Under the pieces are notes generated by a model. The model worked only from the letters and a program-made list of their open reading frames with translations. It made no database searches and was not told the DNA's origin. Shown one piece after another: positions 43,264-52,617 of a DNA stretch of 64,000 bases (position 1 is the stretch's first letter; every line of letters starts with the position of its first letter). A program made the translations under genes and the position numbers. The stretch comes from Micromonospora olivasterospora (lineage in GTDB: Bacteria > Actinomycetota > Actinomycetes > Mycobacteriales > Micromonosporaceae), in contig NZ_VLKE01000001.1 in the NCBI RefSeq assembly GCF_007830265.1, positions 5,208,001-5,272,000 of the forward strand, in the 5' to 3' direction.

Positions 43264-44589
43264 TCAGTCGCGGTCGGGGCGCCGCTGGTACACGTCCGGC
43301 ACGCCGTCGCCGTCGGCGTCGACCGCCTCCCGCTCGGCGATGCGCCGGTAGGCCGCGTTGCGGCGCCGCAGCACCACCGACGCCGACGCGGCGGCGACCA
43401 GCGAGGCGGTCAGCACGGCCACCTTCACCCGGTCGTCGGCCGTGCTCCCGGCGCCGAACGCGAGTTCGCCGATCAGCAGCGAGACGGTGAAGCCGATCCC
43501 GGCCAGCATCGCGACCCCGAGCAGGTCCGGCCACGTGATGTCCTCGTCCAGCTCGGCGCGGGTGAACCGGGCCAGCAGGTACGTGGAACCGAAGACCCCG
43601 ACCGCCTTGCCGAGCACCAGGCCGGCGCCGACCCCGACCACCACCGGATCGGTGAAGACCGCGCCCAGGTCGGCGTCCCGCAGCGACACCCCCGCGGCGA
43701 AGAACGCGAAGACCGGCACCGCGAAGCCGGCAGACAACGGCCGCCAACGGTGTTCCAGCCGCTCGGCCAGCCCGGGCGCGCCGTCGCGGCTCGCCCGTAC
43801 CGGCACGGTGAAGCCGAGCAGCACCCCGGCGACGGTGGCGTGCACGCCGGAGGCGTGCACCAGCGCCCACGCCGCCGCGGCCAGCGGCAGCAGCGCCCAC
43901 CACCAGGTGCGGCGGCGGTGCACCAGCGCGGCGAACGCGGCGATCGGCAGCAGCGCGGCGAGCAGCGGCACGGGGTGGAAGCCCGCGGTGTAGAAGACCG
44001 CGATGACGACGATCGCGAACAGGTCGTCCACGACGGCGAGGGTCAGCAGGAACGCCCGCAGGCCCTGCGGCAGGTGCGAGCCGACCACCGCCAGGACCGC
44101 CAGGGCGAACGCGATGTCCGTGGCGGTCGGGATGGCCCAGCCGCGCAGGCCCGCGCCGCCGGCGGCCAGCACCACGGTGGTGAAGACCAACGCGGGCAGC
44201 AGCATGCCGCCCAGGGCGGCGACCACGGGCAGTGCCGCCCGGCGCGGGTCGCGCAGGTCACCGGCGACGAACTCGCGCTTGAGTTCGAGCCCGACCACGA
44301 AGAAGAAGACCGCGAGCAGCCCGTCCGCGGCCCACGTCGCCAGGTCCAGGTCGAGGTGCAGCGGCGTGCCGCCGGGCCAGGGCACCCAGTCGCCGAGCGC
44401 GGCGTAGGACCGCCGCCAGGGGGAGTTGGCCCAGAGCAGGGCCACCGCCGCGCCGAGCAGCAGGAGCACGCCGCCCACCGACTCGGTGCGCAGCACGTCG
44501 GCGAGGAACCGGGCCTCCGGCCACGAGGTACGGGTGAACAGCCGGCGCGCGGCGCGGGGACGGTCGGTGCGGGGCGTGCGGTCGCGCAT
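43264..44589 (-). CDS. nhaA: Na+/H+ antiporter NhaA
   Basis: 441 residues, 12 membrane helices. Signature [19 protein letters not shown] and the paired Asp of [19 protein letters not shown] (ion-binding site) are intact, as is [10 protein letters not shown]. '[18 protein letters not shown]' is the helix XI motif. It exports Na+ in exchange for protons. ATG 44589 begins [10 protein letters not shown] and gives the usual start about 30 residues before the first helix; the longer upstream frame is non-coding in character. Confidence 0.93.
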   Translation of the reverse strand: MRDRTPRTDRPRAARRLFTRTSWPEARFLADVLRTESVGGVLLLLGAAVALLWANSPWRRSYAALGDWVPWPGGTPLHLDLDLATWAADGLLAVFFFVVGLELKREFVAGDLRDPRRAALPVVAALGGMLLPALVFTTVVLAAGGAGLRGWAIPTATDIAFALAVLAVVGSHLPQGLRAFLLTLAVVDDLFAIVVIAVFYTAGFHPVPLLAALLPIAAFAALVHRRRTWWWALLPLAAAAWALVHASGVHATVAGVLLGFTVPVRASRDGAPGLAERLEHRWRPLSAGFAVPVFAFFAAGVSLRDADLGAVFTDPVVVGVGAGLVLGKAVGVFGSTYLLARFTRAELDEDITWPDLLGVAMLAGIGFTVSLLIGELAFGAGSTADDRVKVAVLTASLVAAASASVVLRRRNAAYRRIAEREAVDADGDGVPDVYQRRPDRD

Positions 44590-44959
44590 GGGCGTGTTCC
44601 ACCTCGGCGGGTCGCGGGCAGGGCAGGGCTCGACGCCGACCAGACTTCCCGGCACACCGCGTCCGACCCTATCCGGCGTCGTCCGGCGCGGCCACCGGGG
44701 CGCCCGGGGGCGGACGCACGTCACTTCACCGGCCCTCGCGGAGTTGTTCCGTTCGCATCCGGTGAAACATCGCCGCATTCACAGCCATGTTTCACCTTGT
44801 GTGCCGATTGCCACTTATATCCGCTTAAATCCTCTACAGTCGGTGGCACGGCGTATGCGCCGGGTGGGGCTGTCGGAGCTGACATCGCCCCTTGATCGCT
44901 GAGGGAGCTTTCGTGGTTTACATGTCGACCGAACGGACCGGACGGGGGCTGCCCGGCTG
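44590..44959. other. intergenic region upstream of the Wzz/BY-kinase gene
   Basis: 370 bp without a gene. It separates the divergent nhaA and polysaccharide genes and holds their promoters. The part at 44805-44840 (acttatatccgcttaaatcc) is by far the most AT-rich of the neighbourhood and is the likely promoter zone for the right-hand gene. A 10-bp inverted repeat lies just upstream of it (separate entry). Confidence 0.6.
44761..44796. promoter_or_regulatory. candidate operator upstream of the exopolysaccharide genes
   Basis: GGTGAAACAT (44761-44770), 16 nt, ATGTTTCACC (44787-44796): perfect 10-bp arms next to the AT-rich promoter zone. Arm centres are about 26 nt apart, which would place two half-sites on nearly the same face of the helix. 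Confidence 0.5.
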
Positions 44960-46429
44960 ATGGACGTTCGCGATTACCTCCGGGCCGTTCGCCGCGGCTG
45001 GTGGCTGGTCCTGCTCGCCGTGCTGGTGAGCCTCGGCGTGGCCGGCCTGGTCACCGTCCGTACCCAGCCCAAGTACGTGGCCTCCGTGACCTTCTTCGTC
45101 ACCACCCCCAACCAGGGGGTCAGCGAGGCGTACCAGGGCAGCATCTTCATGCAGCAGCGCGTCAAGTCGTACGCCGACCTCCTGCAGAGCGACCGCCTGG
45201 CGCAGAGCGTGGTGGCGAAGAGCCCTCTCGGCCTTACCGCCGAGGAGGTGCAGTCCCGGATCACCGCCGCCACCATCCCCGACACCGTCATGCTGCGCGG
45301 CACGGTCACCGACACGGACGCGACCCGGGCGCTGCGGCTGACCGAGGCGATCGCCGCCCGGTTCGTCGAGCTGGTCCGCGCGGTGGAGACCCCCGCCGAG
45401 GGGCGGGCCGCCGCGATCAAGGTGGAGGTGGTCAGCGGGCCACGCGTCTCGTCCACCCCCGTGTCGCCCCAGCCCCTGCGCAACTTCCTCCTCGGCGCGC
45501 TCGCCGGGCTGCTCGTCGGCGTCGCCCTCGCCGTGCTCCGGGCGCGGCTGGACACCCGGTTGCGCGACGCCGTCGCGCTGCAGCGCGTCACCGGCAGCCC
45601 GCTGCTCGGCGAGATCCCGTTCGACCCCGCGGCCCGCACCGCCCCGCTGATCGTGGGGGAGGCGGCCACCTCGGCGCGGGCCGAGGCGATCCGCAAGCTG
45701 CGGACGAACCTGCGCTTCGTGGACGTGAACGAGCCGGCCCGGGTGATCGCCGTGACCAGCGCGTTGCAGGGCGAGGGGAAGACCACCCTCTCCTGCAACC
45801 TGGCCATCGCGTTGGCCGAGGCCGGCTGGCGGGTCGCACTGGTCGACGCCGACCTGCGCCGGCCGAAGGTCGCCGAGTACCTGGGCCTGGAGGCCAGCGT
45901 CGGGCTGACCGACGTGCTGCTCGGCGACGTCAACGTGGGCGACGTCGTGCAGCGGTGGGGGGACAAGTCGCTGCTGGTGCTGCCCAGCGGATCGTCCCCG
46001 CCCAACCCCAGCGAGCTGCTCGGGTCCAAGGCCATGGCGGACCTGCTGCTCGTGCTGCGCGAGTCGGCGGACATCGTCGTCATCGACACCGCCCCGCTGC
46101 GCAACGTCACCGACGGGGTGGTCGTCGCCGTCCAGGCCGACGGCGCGCTGCTGGTGAGCGCCCACGGTCGGACCGACCGGGGGCAGGTCACCGCCGCGGC
46201 GCAGGCGCTCCAGTCGGTCTCCGTCCGGCTGCTCGGCTGCGTGCTGAACATGGCGAAGCTCGGCCGCGCCGAGACGTACCAGTACGAGAGCTACCGCGTC
46301 ATCGTGCCGCCGGCCCCGCCCGCCGTGCCCATGGACCGGGCCAGCGCCGCGGCGGCCCGGGGCGCCGGGTACCGGGGCCGGGAGCAGGCCGGGGCCCCGA
46401 CGCAGGAACTCACCCGGCTGCCTCGATGA
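44960..46429 (+). CDS. polysaccharide co-polymerase/BY-type tyrosine kinase (Wzz-Wzc fusion)
   Basis: 489 residues. The Wzz part has two membrane helices ('GWWLVLLAVLVSLGVAGLV' at about 13-31, and 'FLLGALAGLLVGVALAVL' near 177). The cytosolic kinase has Walker A LQGEGKTTLSCNLA, Walker A' ALVDADLRRPK and Walker B DIVVIDTAPL. The C-terminus has a few Tyr (ETYQYESYRVIV) that could be autophosphorylated. Such proteins set chain length and export of capsule or exopolysaccharide. ATG 44960. Its 3' end overlaps a convergent tyrosine phosphatase gene by 20 nt. Confidence 0.92.
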   Translation: MDVRDYLRAVRRGWWLVLLAVLVSLGVAGLVTVRTQPKYVASVTFFVTTPNQGVSEAYQGSIFMQQRVKSYADLLQSDRLAQSVVAKSPLGLTAEEVQSRITAATIPDTVMLRGTVTDTDATRALRLTEAIAARFVELVRAVETPAEGRAAAIKVEVVSGPRVSSTPVSPQPLRNFLLGALAGLLVGVALAVLRARLDTRLRDAVALQRVTGSPLLGEIPFDPAARTAPLIVGEAATSARAEAIRKLRTNLRFVDVNEPARVIAVTSALQGEGKTTLSCNLAIALAEAGWRVALVDADLRRPKVAEYLGLEASVGLTDVLLGDVNVGDVVQRWGDKSLLVLPSGSSPPNPSELLGSKAMADLLLVLRESADIVVIDTAPLRNVTDGVVVAVQADGALLVSAHGRTDRGQVTAAAQALQSVSVRLLGCVLNMAKLGRAETYQYESYRVIVPPAPPAVPMDRASAAAARGAGYRGREQAGAPTQELTRLPR

Positions 46430-46973
46430 GTGCCGCGACCGGGGTCAGCGACCGCTCGATCTCCGACGCGCAGCGCCGGAAGTCCATCGGCGTGCCGCCG
46501 ATCGGGTCGGGCAGGTCGTCGTCGGCGGGGGCGGCTGGCTGCAGCCGCCCCCGGACCACGGCCGCGGCCCGCACCGCCGCCCGCAGGGCCCCGGCGTCCG
46601 CCACCTCCGTCTTGTCCGGGGGTTCGGCCAGCGCGGCGAGCCGCGCGAACTGGCGCAGCGTGAAGGCGCGGTGCAGGGTGGCGGGGACGAGCGAGACGCA
46701 GGCGGCCCGCTGGCGCCGGGTCGCGGTCAGCACCAGCGCCGCCTCGGCCAGGTGGGCGGGAGCCAGCAGGCGGCTGCGGAACTCCGCCGGGTCCCGCCCC
46801 GTGGCGGCGGCGATCGGCGCCGCGTACGGGTGCATGGGCCGGCCTTCCAGCGCCGCGACCCCGGCGCTGGCCGTCTCGATGGGCAGCTTCGCCATCAGCC
46901 AGCCCGCCAGGTACTCCGCCATCGGCGAGCGGCACATGTTGGCGTGGCAGACGAACAGGATCCGGTCGGCCAT
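46410..46973 (-). CDS. low-molecular-weight protein-tyrosine phosphatase
   Basis: 187 residues. The C-x5-R phosphate loop is CHANMCRS at residues 9-16 (Cys9, Arg15). The conserved 'PIETASAGVAALEGRPMHPY' follows and a DPIG segment carries the general-acid Asp near residue 157. It likely dephosphorylates the BY-kinase encoded convergently and overlapping at the 3' ends, the standard kinase/phosphatase pair of polysaccharide loci. The loop Cys spacing and Asp are intact. Confidence 0.9.
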   Translation of the reverse strand: MADRILFVCHANMCRSPMAEYLAGWLMAKLPIETASAGVAALEGRPMHPYAAPIAAATGRDPAEFRSRLLAPAHLAEAALVLTATRRQRAACVSLVPATLHRAFTLRQFARLAALAEPPDKTEVADAGALRAAVRAAAVVRGRLQPAAPADDDLPDPIGGTPMDFRRCASEIERSLTPVAALIEAAG

Positions 46974-47165
46974 CGGAGACTCCCCCAGCGTTCTGGTCGT
47001 ACGTCGGCCCGGCGGGCGGGCAGGGGGCCGGCCCGGCGGCGCGCCGGTCGACGGCGGGCTGCGGGCATCCTATGCGGGTACGACGACGGTCGGTGGTGAC
47101 GCCGCGCCGAAGGGTGACACCGGCCGGCCCTGGTCCCGTCCGGCGCTCCGGGGCGGAGGACGGCG

Positions 47166-48413
47166 ATGAAGATCGGCATCCTGTCGTACCACTTCCCGCC
47201 GGAGCCGGCGTTCATCCCCGGCACCCTCGCCGAGGAACTGGCCGCCCGCGGGCACGAGGTGCGGGTGCTGACGGGTTTCCCCGACTACCCGGGGGGCCAC
47301 GTCTACCCGGGCTGGCGGCAGCGGTGGCGGCACGAGACGCGCAGCGAGCGGATCACCGTCCGGCGGGTACCGCGCTGGAGCGGCGGGGACGGCTCGGCAC
47401 GCGCCCGGATGGCGACCTGGCTGTCCTTCGCCGGTAGCGCGGGGCTGATCGGGCGGGGTCACCTGGCGGGCGTGGACGCGCTCTACGTCCACCAGTTGCC
47501 GCCGACGACATTCGCCGCGCTCGGGCTGCTGCGCCTGCTGGGCTCGGTGCCGTCGCTGTTGCACGTGCAGGACGTCCGCCCGGAGCTGGTCGGCCCGACC
47601 GCGATGACCGGCCCCTGGGCGGCCCGGATCGCCGCCGCCACCCGTCGGCTCTACCGGGCGACCGACCTGGTCGCCGTCACCGCGCCGGGCATGCGCGACC
47701 TGGTGGTGGCCGACGGCGCCGACCCGGCCCGGGTGCGGCTGGTGCTCAACTGGACCGACGAGCGGATCTTCCATCCGGCCGAGCCGACCCGCGAGGCCCG
47801 CCGCCTCGTCCGGGGCGACGGCCGTTGCGTGGTGATGCACGCGGGCACCATCGGTCCCCGGCAGGGCCTGGAGACCGCCGTCCGCGCCGCCGCGCCGTTG
47901 CAGGGCACGATGGACCTGGTCCTGGTGGGGTCGGGCGCCGACGAGCCGGCGGTCCGCGGGCTCGCCAGCGAGCTGGGCGCCGGCAACGTCCGCTTCGTTC
48001 CGCGCCGGTCGGCGCTGGACATGGCCGATCTGTACGCCGCCGCCGACTACCAGCTGGTGATGCTGCGCGACCTGCCCGAGCTGCGGGCGGCGGTCCCCGG
48101 CAAGTTGCAGGCGGCGCTCAGCTCTGCCGCTCCGGTGGTCGCCTCGGCCGGCGGCGACACCGTCGAGCTGGTCGAGCGGACGAGGGCCGGGCTGTCCTGC
48201 CCGCCCGAGGACTGGGCCCTCCTGGCCGACCGTTTCTGGCTGGCCGCGACCATCCCGACCACGGCGCGCGTGGAGATGGGCCGGCGCGGCCGGGAGGCGT
48301 ACCTGCGGGAGATGTCGCTGCGCGGCGGGGTGGACCGGGTGGAGCGGCTGCTTTACGAGATCGCCGCCCGCCGGGGCGACAAGCAGGGGTCGGGCCTGGA
48401 CTCGGAGGCCTGA
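47166..48413 (+). CDS. GT4-family glycosyltransferase
   Basis: 415 residues with two Rossmann halves. Start 'MKIGILSYHFPPEPAFIPGT' with GFPDYPGGHVYPGW is typical of the WbuB-like group. The C-terminal half shows 'VMHAGTIGPRQGLETAVRAA', FVPRRSALDMADLYAAADY and the donor-binding 'PGKLQAALSSAAPVVASAGG'. It probably adds a sugar to a lipid-linked precursor of the surface polysaccharide. ATG 47166 follows ggcggaggacggcg. Confidence 0.88.
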   Translation: MKIGILSYHFPPEPAFIPGTLAEELAARGHEVRVLTGFPDYPGGHVYPGWRQRWRHETRSERITVRRVPRWSGGDGSARARMATWLSFAGSAGLIGRGHLAGVDALYVHQLPPTTFAALGLLRLLGSVPSLLHVQDVRPELVGPTAMTGPWAARIAAATRRLYRATDLVAVTAPGMRDLVVADGADPARVRLVLNWTDERIFHPAEPTREARRLVRGDGRCVVMHAGTIGPRQGLETAVRAAAPLQGTMDLVLVGSGADEPAVRGLASELGAGNVRFVPRRSALDMADLYAAADYQLVMLRDLPELRAAVPGKLQAALSSAAPVVASAGGDTVELVERTRAGLSCPPEDWALLADRFWLAATIPTTARVEMGRRGREAYLREMSLRGGVDRVERLLYEIAARRGDKQGSGLDSEA

Positions 48414-48500
48414 AACCACTGGCAGGGCCAGTTGCTCAGCCCATATTCGTGCTAGAAATCACCTGATCATCCGATTTGTCCTTTATTGAGCGGAGTGGGT

Positions 48501-50282
48501 GTGAGCGACAGTGAGCGGCGCCGACGTGGCGGGCGCAGATCCCGGCGGACCCGGGCGCGCGTACGCCGGGTCCTGCTCGTCGGCCTCCTCGTCGGCACGC
48601 TGGTTCTGCTGACCGGCGGCTGGGTGGGTTTCCGCGGCTGGCAGGCCCGCGCGCACCTGCTCAACGCGGCCGGGCTGGCGCGGGAGCTCAGCGGCGACGT
48701 GGTCGGCGCGGACGCCGCGCGGGCGCAACGCACGCTCTCGGCCCTGCAGGAGCAGGCCGGCGCCGCCCGGGCCGCGACCGGCGACCCGGGCTGGTGGCTC
48801 GGCCGGCACGTCCCGTACGCCGGGGACGACCTGTCGGCCGTACGCCAGATCGCGGTGGCGATCGACGACCTCGCCCGGGGAGCGTTCCCGGCCCTGCTGC
48901 GTACCGACCTGTCGACCCTGCTCCCCGGCAGGGGACAGTTGGACGTGAACCGGCTGCGCGCCGTCGCGTCGGAGCTCTCCGAGACCGACGCGGTCGTGCA
49001 GCGGACCCGTGCCCGCCTCGCCGCCGTGCCCACCGGGAACCTGGTCGCCCAGGTCCGCCGGGCCGTCACCGACCTGCGCGCCGAGATCGACCGGCTGGCC
49101 GGGCTGACCCGCGCCGCCGACCGGGCCGCGCGGCTGCTGCCGACCCTGCTCGGCGCGGACGGCCCGCGCAGCTATCTGATGGTGTCGCAGAACCCGGCGG
49201 AGCTGCGCGCCACCGGCGGCATGTTCGGCGCGTACGCCCTGATCAAAGCCGAGAACGGCAGGCTGCGGATGGCCGGGCAGGGCACCAGTGCCAGCCTGGG
49301 GCGGTTCACCCCGCCGCTGAAGCTGAGCCGGGACGTCCGGGCGCTGTACGCCGACCTGCCCGGAATCTATCCGGCGGACGTCAACCTCACGCCGGACTTC
49401 CCGACGGCCGCAGCGCTGTACCGGGAGATGTACCGCAAGCGCAGCGGCACGACCGTGGACGGCGTCCTCGCCGTCGATCCGGTGGTCCTGTCCTACCTGC
49501 TCCAGGCCACCGGGCCGGTGCCCGTGCCGGGCCGGCCCGCGCTCGTCGCCGAGAAGGTGGTGCAGACCCTGCTGTCGGACACGTACCAGCGGCTCAAGCC
49601 GGCCGAGCAGGACGAGTACTTCGCGGCCTCCTCGGCGGCCGTCTTCACCGCGTTCTTCTCGCGTGACGTCAACCCCCGGGCGTTTTTGTCCGGTATCGAC
49701 CGGGCAATCACCGAACGTCGCATATTGTTCTGGAGTGCCCGACCAGAGGAGCAGCGGATCATCGGCGAGAACCGGCTGGCCGGATCGCTCCCGGAGCAGG
49801 AGACCGTGCCGACGGTCGGCGTGTTCCTCAACGACGGCAGCGGCGCGAAGCTCGGCTACTACCTGCGGCCGGCGGCCACGTTGACCGTGGGGGAGTGCCG
49901 GCCGGACGGCCGCCGGCAACTCCGGTTGCGGTTCACGCTCCACTCGACCGCCCCGGCGAGCGGGCTGAGCGCCTCCGTGCTCGGCCTGGGCCTGGCCGGC
50001 GACCCGTACACCGCCCGCACGCTGGTCTCCGTCCACAGCCCCGCCGGCGGCGCGGTGCTCGGCAGCCGGCTCGACGGCCACGACGCCCGCGCCGGCAGCG
50101 GATACGAGCGGCGCCGGCAGGTGGCGGTCGCCACCGTCGAGGTACGCCCCGGCGCCACCCGGACGCTCGAGGTCGACCTGCTGACCGGCGCGACCGGTAG
50201 CGGCGACGGCGAGCTGTGGCTCACCCCCACCGCCACCCCATGGACCACCCAAGTTGTTTCCGCACCGCACTGCGATCAGTAG
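48501..50282 (+). CDS. DUF4012 membrane-anchored protein
   Basis: 593 residues. An Arg-rich cytosolic start, one membrane helix ('VLLVGLLVGTLVLLTGGWVG', about 25-44), a helical segment to about 215, then the DUF4012 domain ('SYLMVSQNPAELRATGGMFG', 'DGVLAVDPVVLSYLLQATGP'), related to LytR-CpsA-Psr-like folds found in polysaccharide loci. GTG 48501 is favoured by GGAG 5 nt upstream; in-frame TTG 48486 and GTG 48495 are alternatives. Activity unknown; the context suggests a role in attaching or processing the exopolysaccharide. Confidence 0.82.
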   Translation: MSDSERRRRGGRRSRRTRARVRRVLLVGLLVGTLVLLTGGWVGFRGWQARAHLLNAAGLARELSGDVVGADAARAQRTLSALQEQAGAARAATGDPGWWLGRHVPYAGDDLSAVRQIAVAIDDLARGAFPALLRTDLSTLLPGRGQLDVNRLRAVASELSETDAVVQRTRARLAAVPTGNLVAQVRRAVTDLRAEIDRLAGLTRAADRAARLLPTLLGADGPRSYLMVSQNPAELRATGGMFGAYALIKAENGRLRMAGQGTSASLGRFTPPLKLSRDVRALYADLPGIYPADVNLTPDFPTAAALYREMYRKRSGTTVDGVLAVDPVVLSYLLQATGPVPVPGRPALVAEKVVQTLLSDTYQRLKPAEQDEYFAASSAAVFTAFFSRDVNPRAFLSGIDRAITERRILFWSARPEEQRIIGENRLAGSLPEQETVPTVGVFLNDGSGAKLGYYLRPAATLTVGECRPDGRRQLRLRFTLHSTAPASGLSASVLGLGLAGDPYTARTLVSVHSPAGGAVLGSRLDGHDARAGSGYERRRQVAVATVEVRPGATRTLEVDLLTGATGSGDGELWLTPTATPWTTQVVSAPHCDQ

Positions 50283-50295
50283 AAGGGAACCAACC

Positions 50296-50946
50296 ATGCG
50301 GCTATCCCGCATCATCATGGCGCTCACGATCGGCCTGGCCGTCGTGTCCGCGCCGACCGCGGCGGGGGCGGCGCAGCCGCAGCCGGCACCGACGCAGACC
50401 GTCACCGATCCGCCGCAGCCACCGCCGTACCCGCCGCAGGCGCCGCGGCTCAGGGTGGTTCCGACCACCATCTTCCTCGGTGAGACGGTGCGCGTCGTCG
50501 GCACCGGGTTCGGCCCGCGCGAGACCATCGACGTGGACATCGCGAGGTCGCCGCTCGCGGCGGGCCTCCCGGGCGAGAGCCGCCGCGGCGACGGCAGCAC
50601 GGTGGCGATGGCACCGGTGGCGTACCAGGCCGCGGCGCCGCTGCACTTCACCGTGCGCACCGACGGGAACGGCGACTTCTCCCGCGAGTACCGGCCGAGC
50701 ACGACCGGCCGGCTGACCTTCACCGCCACCGGTCGCACCACGGACAGGACGGCCAGCGCGACGCTCACCGTGCTGCGCGTTGCCCAGCCGGCGCCGACCC
50801 GTCCGGGCGGGCTGCCGGTGACCGGTGACAGCCTGGGCACCCCGCTCGCGATCGGCGGCGGACTGGTCGGTGCCGGTGTGGTGCTGACGCTCGCCGGTCT
50901 GCTCTGGCGTCGTCGCGGTCGGTTCGGGGTCGGGCCGACGCACTGA
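50296..50946 (+). CDS. secreted LPXTG-type cell-wall protein
   Basis: 216 residues. Signal peptide 'MRLSRIIMALTIGLAVVSAP' (to about 26), a Pro/Gln-rich spacer, an Ig-like/IPT domain ('LRVVPTTIFLGETVRVVGTG' to about 160), and a sorting signal: LPVTG, a hydrophobic helix and the tail RRRGRF. A sortase would link it to peptidoglycan or leave it pilin-like on the surface. It follows the DUF4012 gene by 13 nt with agaaggga as ribosome-binding site, so they share an operon. No sortase gene is in the window. Confidence 0.85.
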   Translation: MRLSRIIMALTIGLAVVSAPTAAGAAQPQPAPTQTVTDPPQPPPYPPQAPRLRVVPTTIFLGETVRVVGTGFGPRETIDVDIARSPLAAGLPGESRRGDGSTVAMAPVAYQAAAPLHFTVRTDGNGDFSREYRPSTTGRLTFTATGRTTDRTASATLTVLRVAQPAPTRPGGLPVTGDSLGTPLAIGGGLVGAGVVLTLAGLLWRRRGRFGVGPTH

Positions 50947-50976
50947 GGTCTGCCAACCGGGCGGTGCCCCTGGGTG

Positions 50977-51010
50977 ACGGTGCCCGCCGGCGTGATCCGG
51001 CGGGCACCGT
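50977..51010 (+). terminator. terminator after the LPXTG protein gene
   Basis: A perfect 14-bp stem, ACGGTGCCCGCCGG (50977-50990) with CCGGCGGGCACCGT (50997-51010), and a 6-nt loop. Confidence 0.85.
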
Positions 51011-51029
51011 CGCGGCTTCGGGGTGTCGT

Positions 51030-51104
51030 GATCGACTCCATGGCGGCGACATGGGGGTGTCCGAGCTCTCCGGATACCGCCATGTCGGCGACACGGAGTG
51101 GATC
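51030..51104. repeat. dispersed palindromic repeat, copy 1
   Basis: A 75-nt imperfect palindrome bounded by GATC on both sides. The left arm contains CATGGCGGCGACATGG and the right arm CCATGTCGGCGACACGGAG, pairing at most positions. Copy 2 at 58427-58500 has the same layout. It lies just past a terminator, and its last bases provide the stop codon of the convergent MFS gene. REP/BIME-like or a tiny non-autonomous element. Confidence 0.8.
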
Positions 51105-52536
51105 ATCCGCCCGGTCCGCGGCCGCGCTGGATGTCCACCAGGGCGGCCAGCAGCGCGAGCCCGACGATGCCGGTGGCCAGCAGCAGCGAGTGCCGGAACG
51201 CCGCGGCCCAGTCCCCGTGCGTGGCGCCCAGCGAGGAGAAGAAGAGCGCCCCCACGGCCGCGATGCCGGCGGCCGAGCCGATCCGCTGGCCGGTCTGGAG
51301 CATGCCGGCGCCGCTGCCCGCGTGGCGTACCGGCACCTCGGCGAGGGTGAGGGCCTGGTTGGGCGCGATGACCAGGCCGCTGCCCAACCCGGCGACCAGC
51401 AGCGGCACCGCCGTACGCAGGGGTACGTGGTGCGGCTCGCCGCGCAGCACGAACACCACCGCGCACAGGCCGAGTAACACGGCGACCAGCCCGACGGCGA
51501 CCAGCGGCCGGCCGTACCGGTTGACGATCCGGCCGCCCAGCGCCGACGCCGCGGCAGAGCCCAGGGCGAACGGCGTGATGGCCAGGCCGGCGGCCAGGGC
51601 GCTGTAGCCGAGGCCGATCTGCAGGTACAGGGTGAAGATGAAGAAGATCGCGGTGAAGCCCCCGAAGTAGAGCAGCGCGATCAACGCCCCCAGCGTGTAC
51701 GACCGGAACCGGAACAGCCGAAGGTCGAACAGCGGCGCCTGTCGCCGTGCGTACCGGTGCTCCCAGAGCGCGAAGGCGGCGAGCACCACGAGTCCGGCGG
51801 GGATCAGCAGCCACTTCCACGGAGTCTGCCACTGTCGCTCCTGTACGAGGGGCAGCAGGACGAGCACCACACCCGCGCCGAGCAGCAGCACGCCGACAGG
51901 GTCGAGCCGGTTGCGGTCGGCCGTGCCGGCCGGCCGCGTCGGCAGCAGCCGCCAACCGAGGACGACCGCGACGGCGCCCACGGGAACGTTGACGAAGAAC
52001 ACCCACCGCCAGCCGTTCTGCACCCCGCCGAGTTGGATCAGCAGCCCGCCGAGCAGCGGCCCGATCGCGGTGGAGATGCCGATGGTCGCGCCGAGCAGGC
52101 CGAACGGCCGACCCCGCTCCGGGCCCCGGAACAGTTGCTGGATGAGGCCGGTGACCTGCGGGTTGACGATGCCGGCGGCGGCGCCCTGCAGCAGTCGCGC
52201 ACCGACCAGCCATTCGGGCGAGCGGGCCAGCCCGGCCAGGGCGCTGGTGACGGTGAACAGGGCGATCCCGAGGACGAACGCGTTGCGTCGCCCGCGGGCG
52301 TCGCCGAACCGGCCGGACGGCACGAGCGCCAGGCCGAAGGTGAGCGCGTACCCGGACAGGACCCACTGCAGGTCGCTCGGGGTGGCCTGGAGCGCCCGGT
52401 CGATCGACGGCACCGCGACGTTGACGATGCTCACGTCGAGCAGCGTCATGAAGGCGGCGACCAGCCCGACCCCGAGCGCCTGCCACCGTCGCCGGTCGTC
52501 GCCAGGGTCCCCCGGCCGGTCCTCGGCGCTCGTCAC
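51103..52536 (-). CDS. DHA2-type MFS drug exporter (EmrB/QacA-like)
   Basis: 477 residues with about 14 membrane helices. Motif 'FMTLLDVSIVNVAVPSIDRA' (helix 1), 'GRFGDARGRRNAFVLGIALF' (motif A), 'GARLLQGAAAGIVNPQVTGL' (motif B) and 'IGISTAIGPLLGGLLIQLGG' (motif C, antiporter signature). It exports hydrophobic compounds with proton exchange. Its stop codon is formed by the palindromic repeat, so the repeat may have trimmed or replaced the original C-terminus. No adjacent TetR-type regulator; the small wHTH gene upstream is co-directional. Confidence 0.9.
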   Translation of the reverse strand: MTSAEDRPGDPGDDRRRWQALGVGLVAAFMTLLDVSIVNVAVPSIDRALQATPSDLQWVLSGYALTFGLALVPSGRFGDARGRRNAFVLGIALFTVTSALAGLARSPEWLVGARLLQGAAAGIVNPQVTGLIQQLFRGPERGRPFGLLGATIGISTAIGPLLGGLLIQLGGVQNGWRWVFFVNVPVGAVAVVLGWRLLPTRPAGTADRNRLDPVGVLLLGAGVVLVLLPLVQERQWQTPWKWLLIPAGLVVLAAFALWEHRYARRQAPLFDLRLFRFRSYTLGALIALLYFGGFTAIFFIFTLYLQIGLGYSALAAGLAITPFALGSAAASALGGRIVNRYGRPLVAVGLVAVLLGLCAVVFVLRGEPHHVPLRTAVPLLVAGLGSGLVIAPNQALTLAEVPVRHAGSGAGMLQTGQRIGSAAGIAAVGALFFSSLGATHGDWAAAFRHSLLLATGIVGLALLAALVDIQRGRGPGG

Positions 52537-52617
52537 GGTGCCTCCCGTCGCCCGGCGGTCAACTGCCAGTGACCGCTACCCGGGCCCAACGGGGGCAAAC
52601 CGCGACCGGTCGCGGGC

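Noticed and set aside
42107..43351. 414-codon open frame starting in the riboswitch and crossing the GDT1 gene in another frame
   Set aside because: It begins inside conserved RNA structure, has Arg/Pro-rich shadow composition and no recognisable domain; the GDT1 frame has two family signatures.
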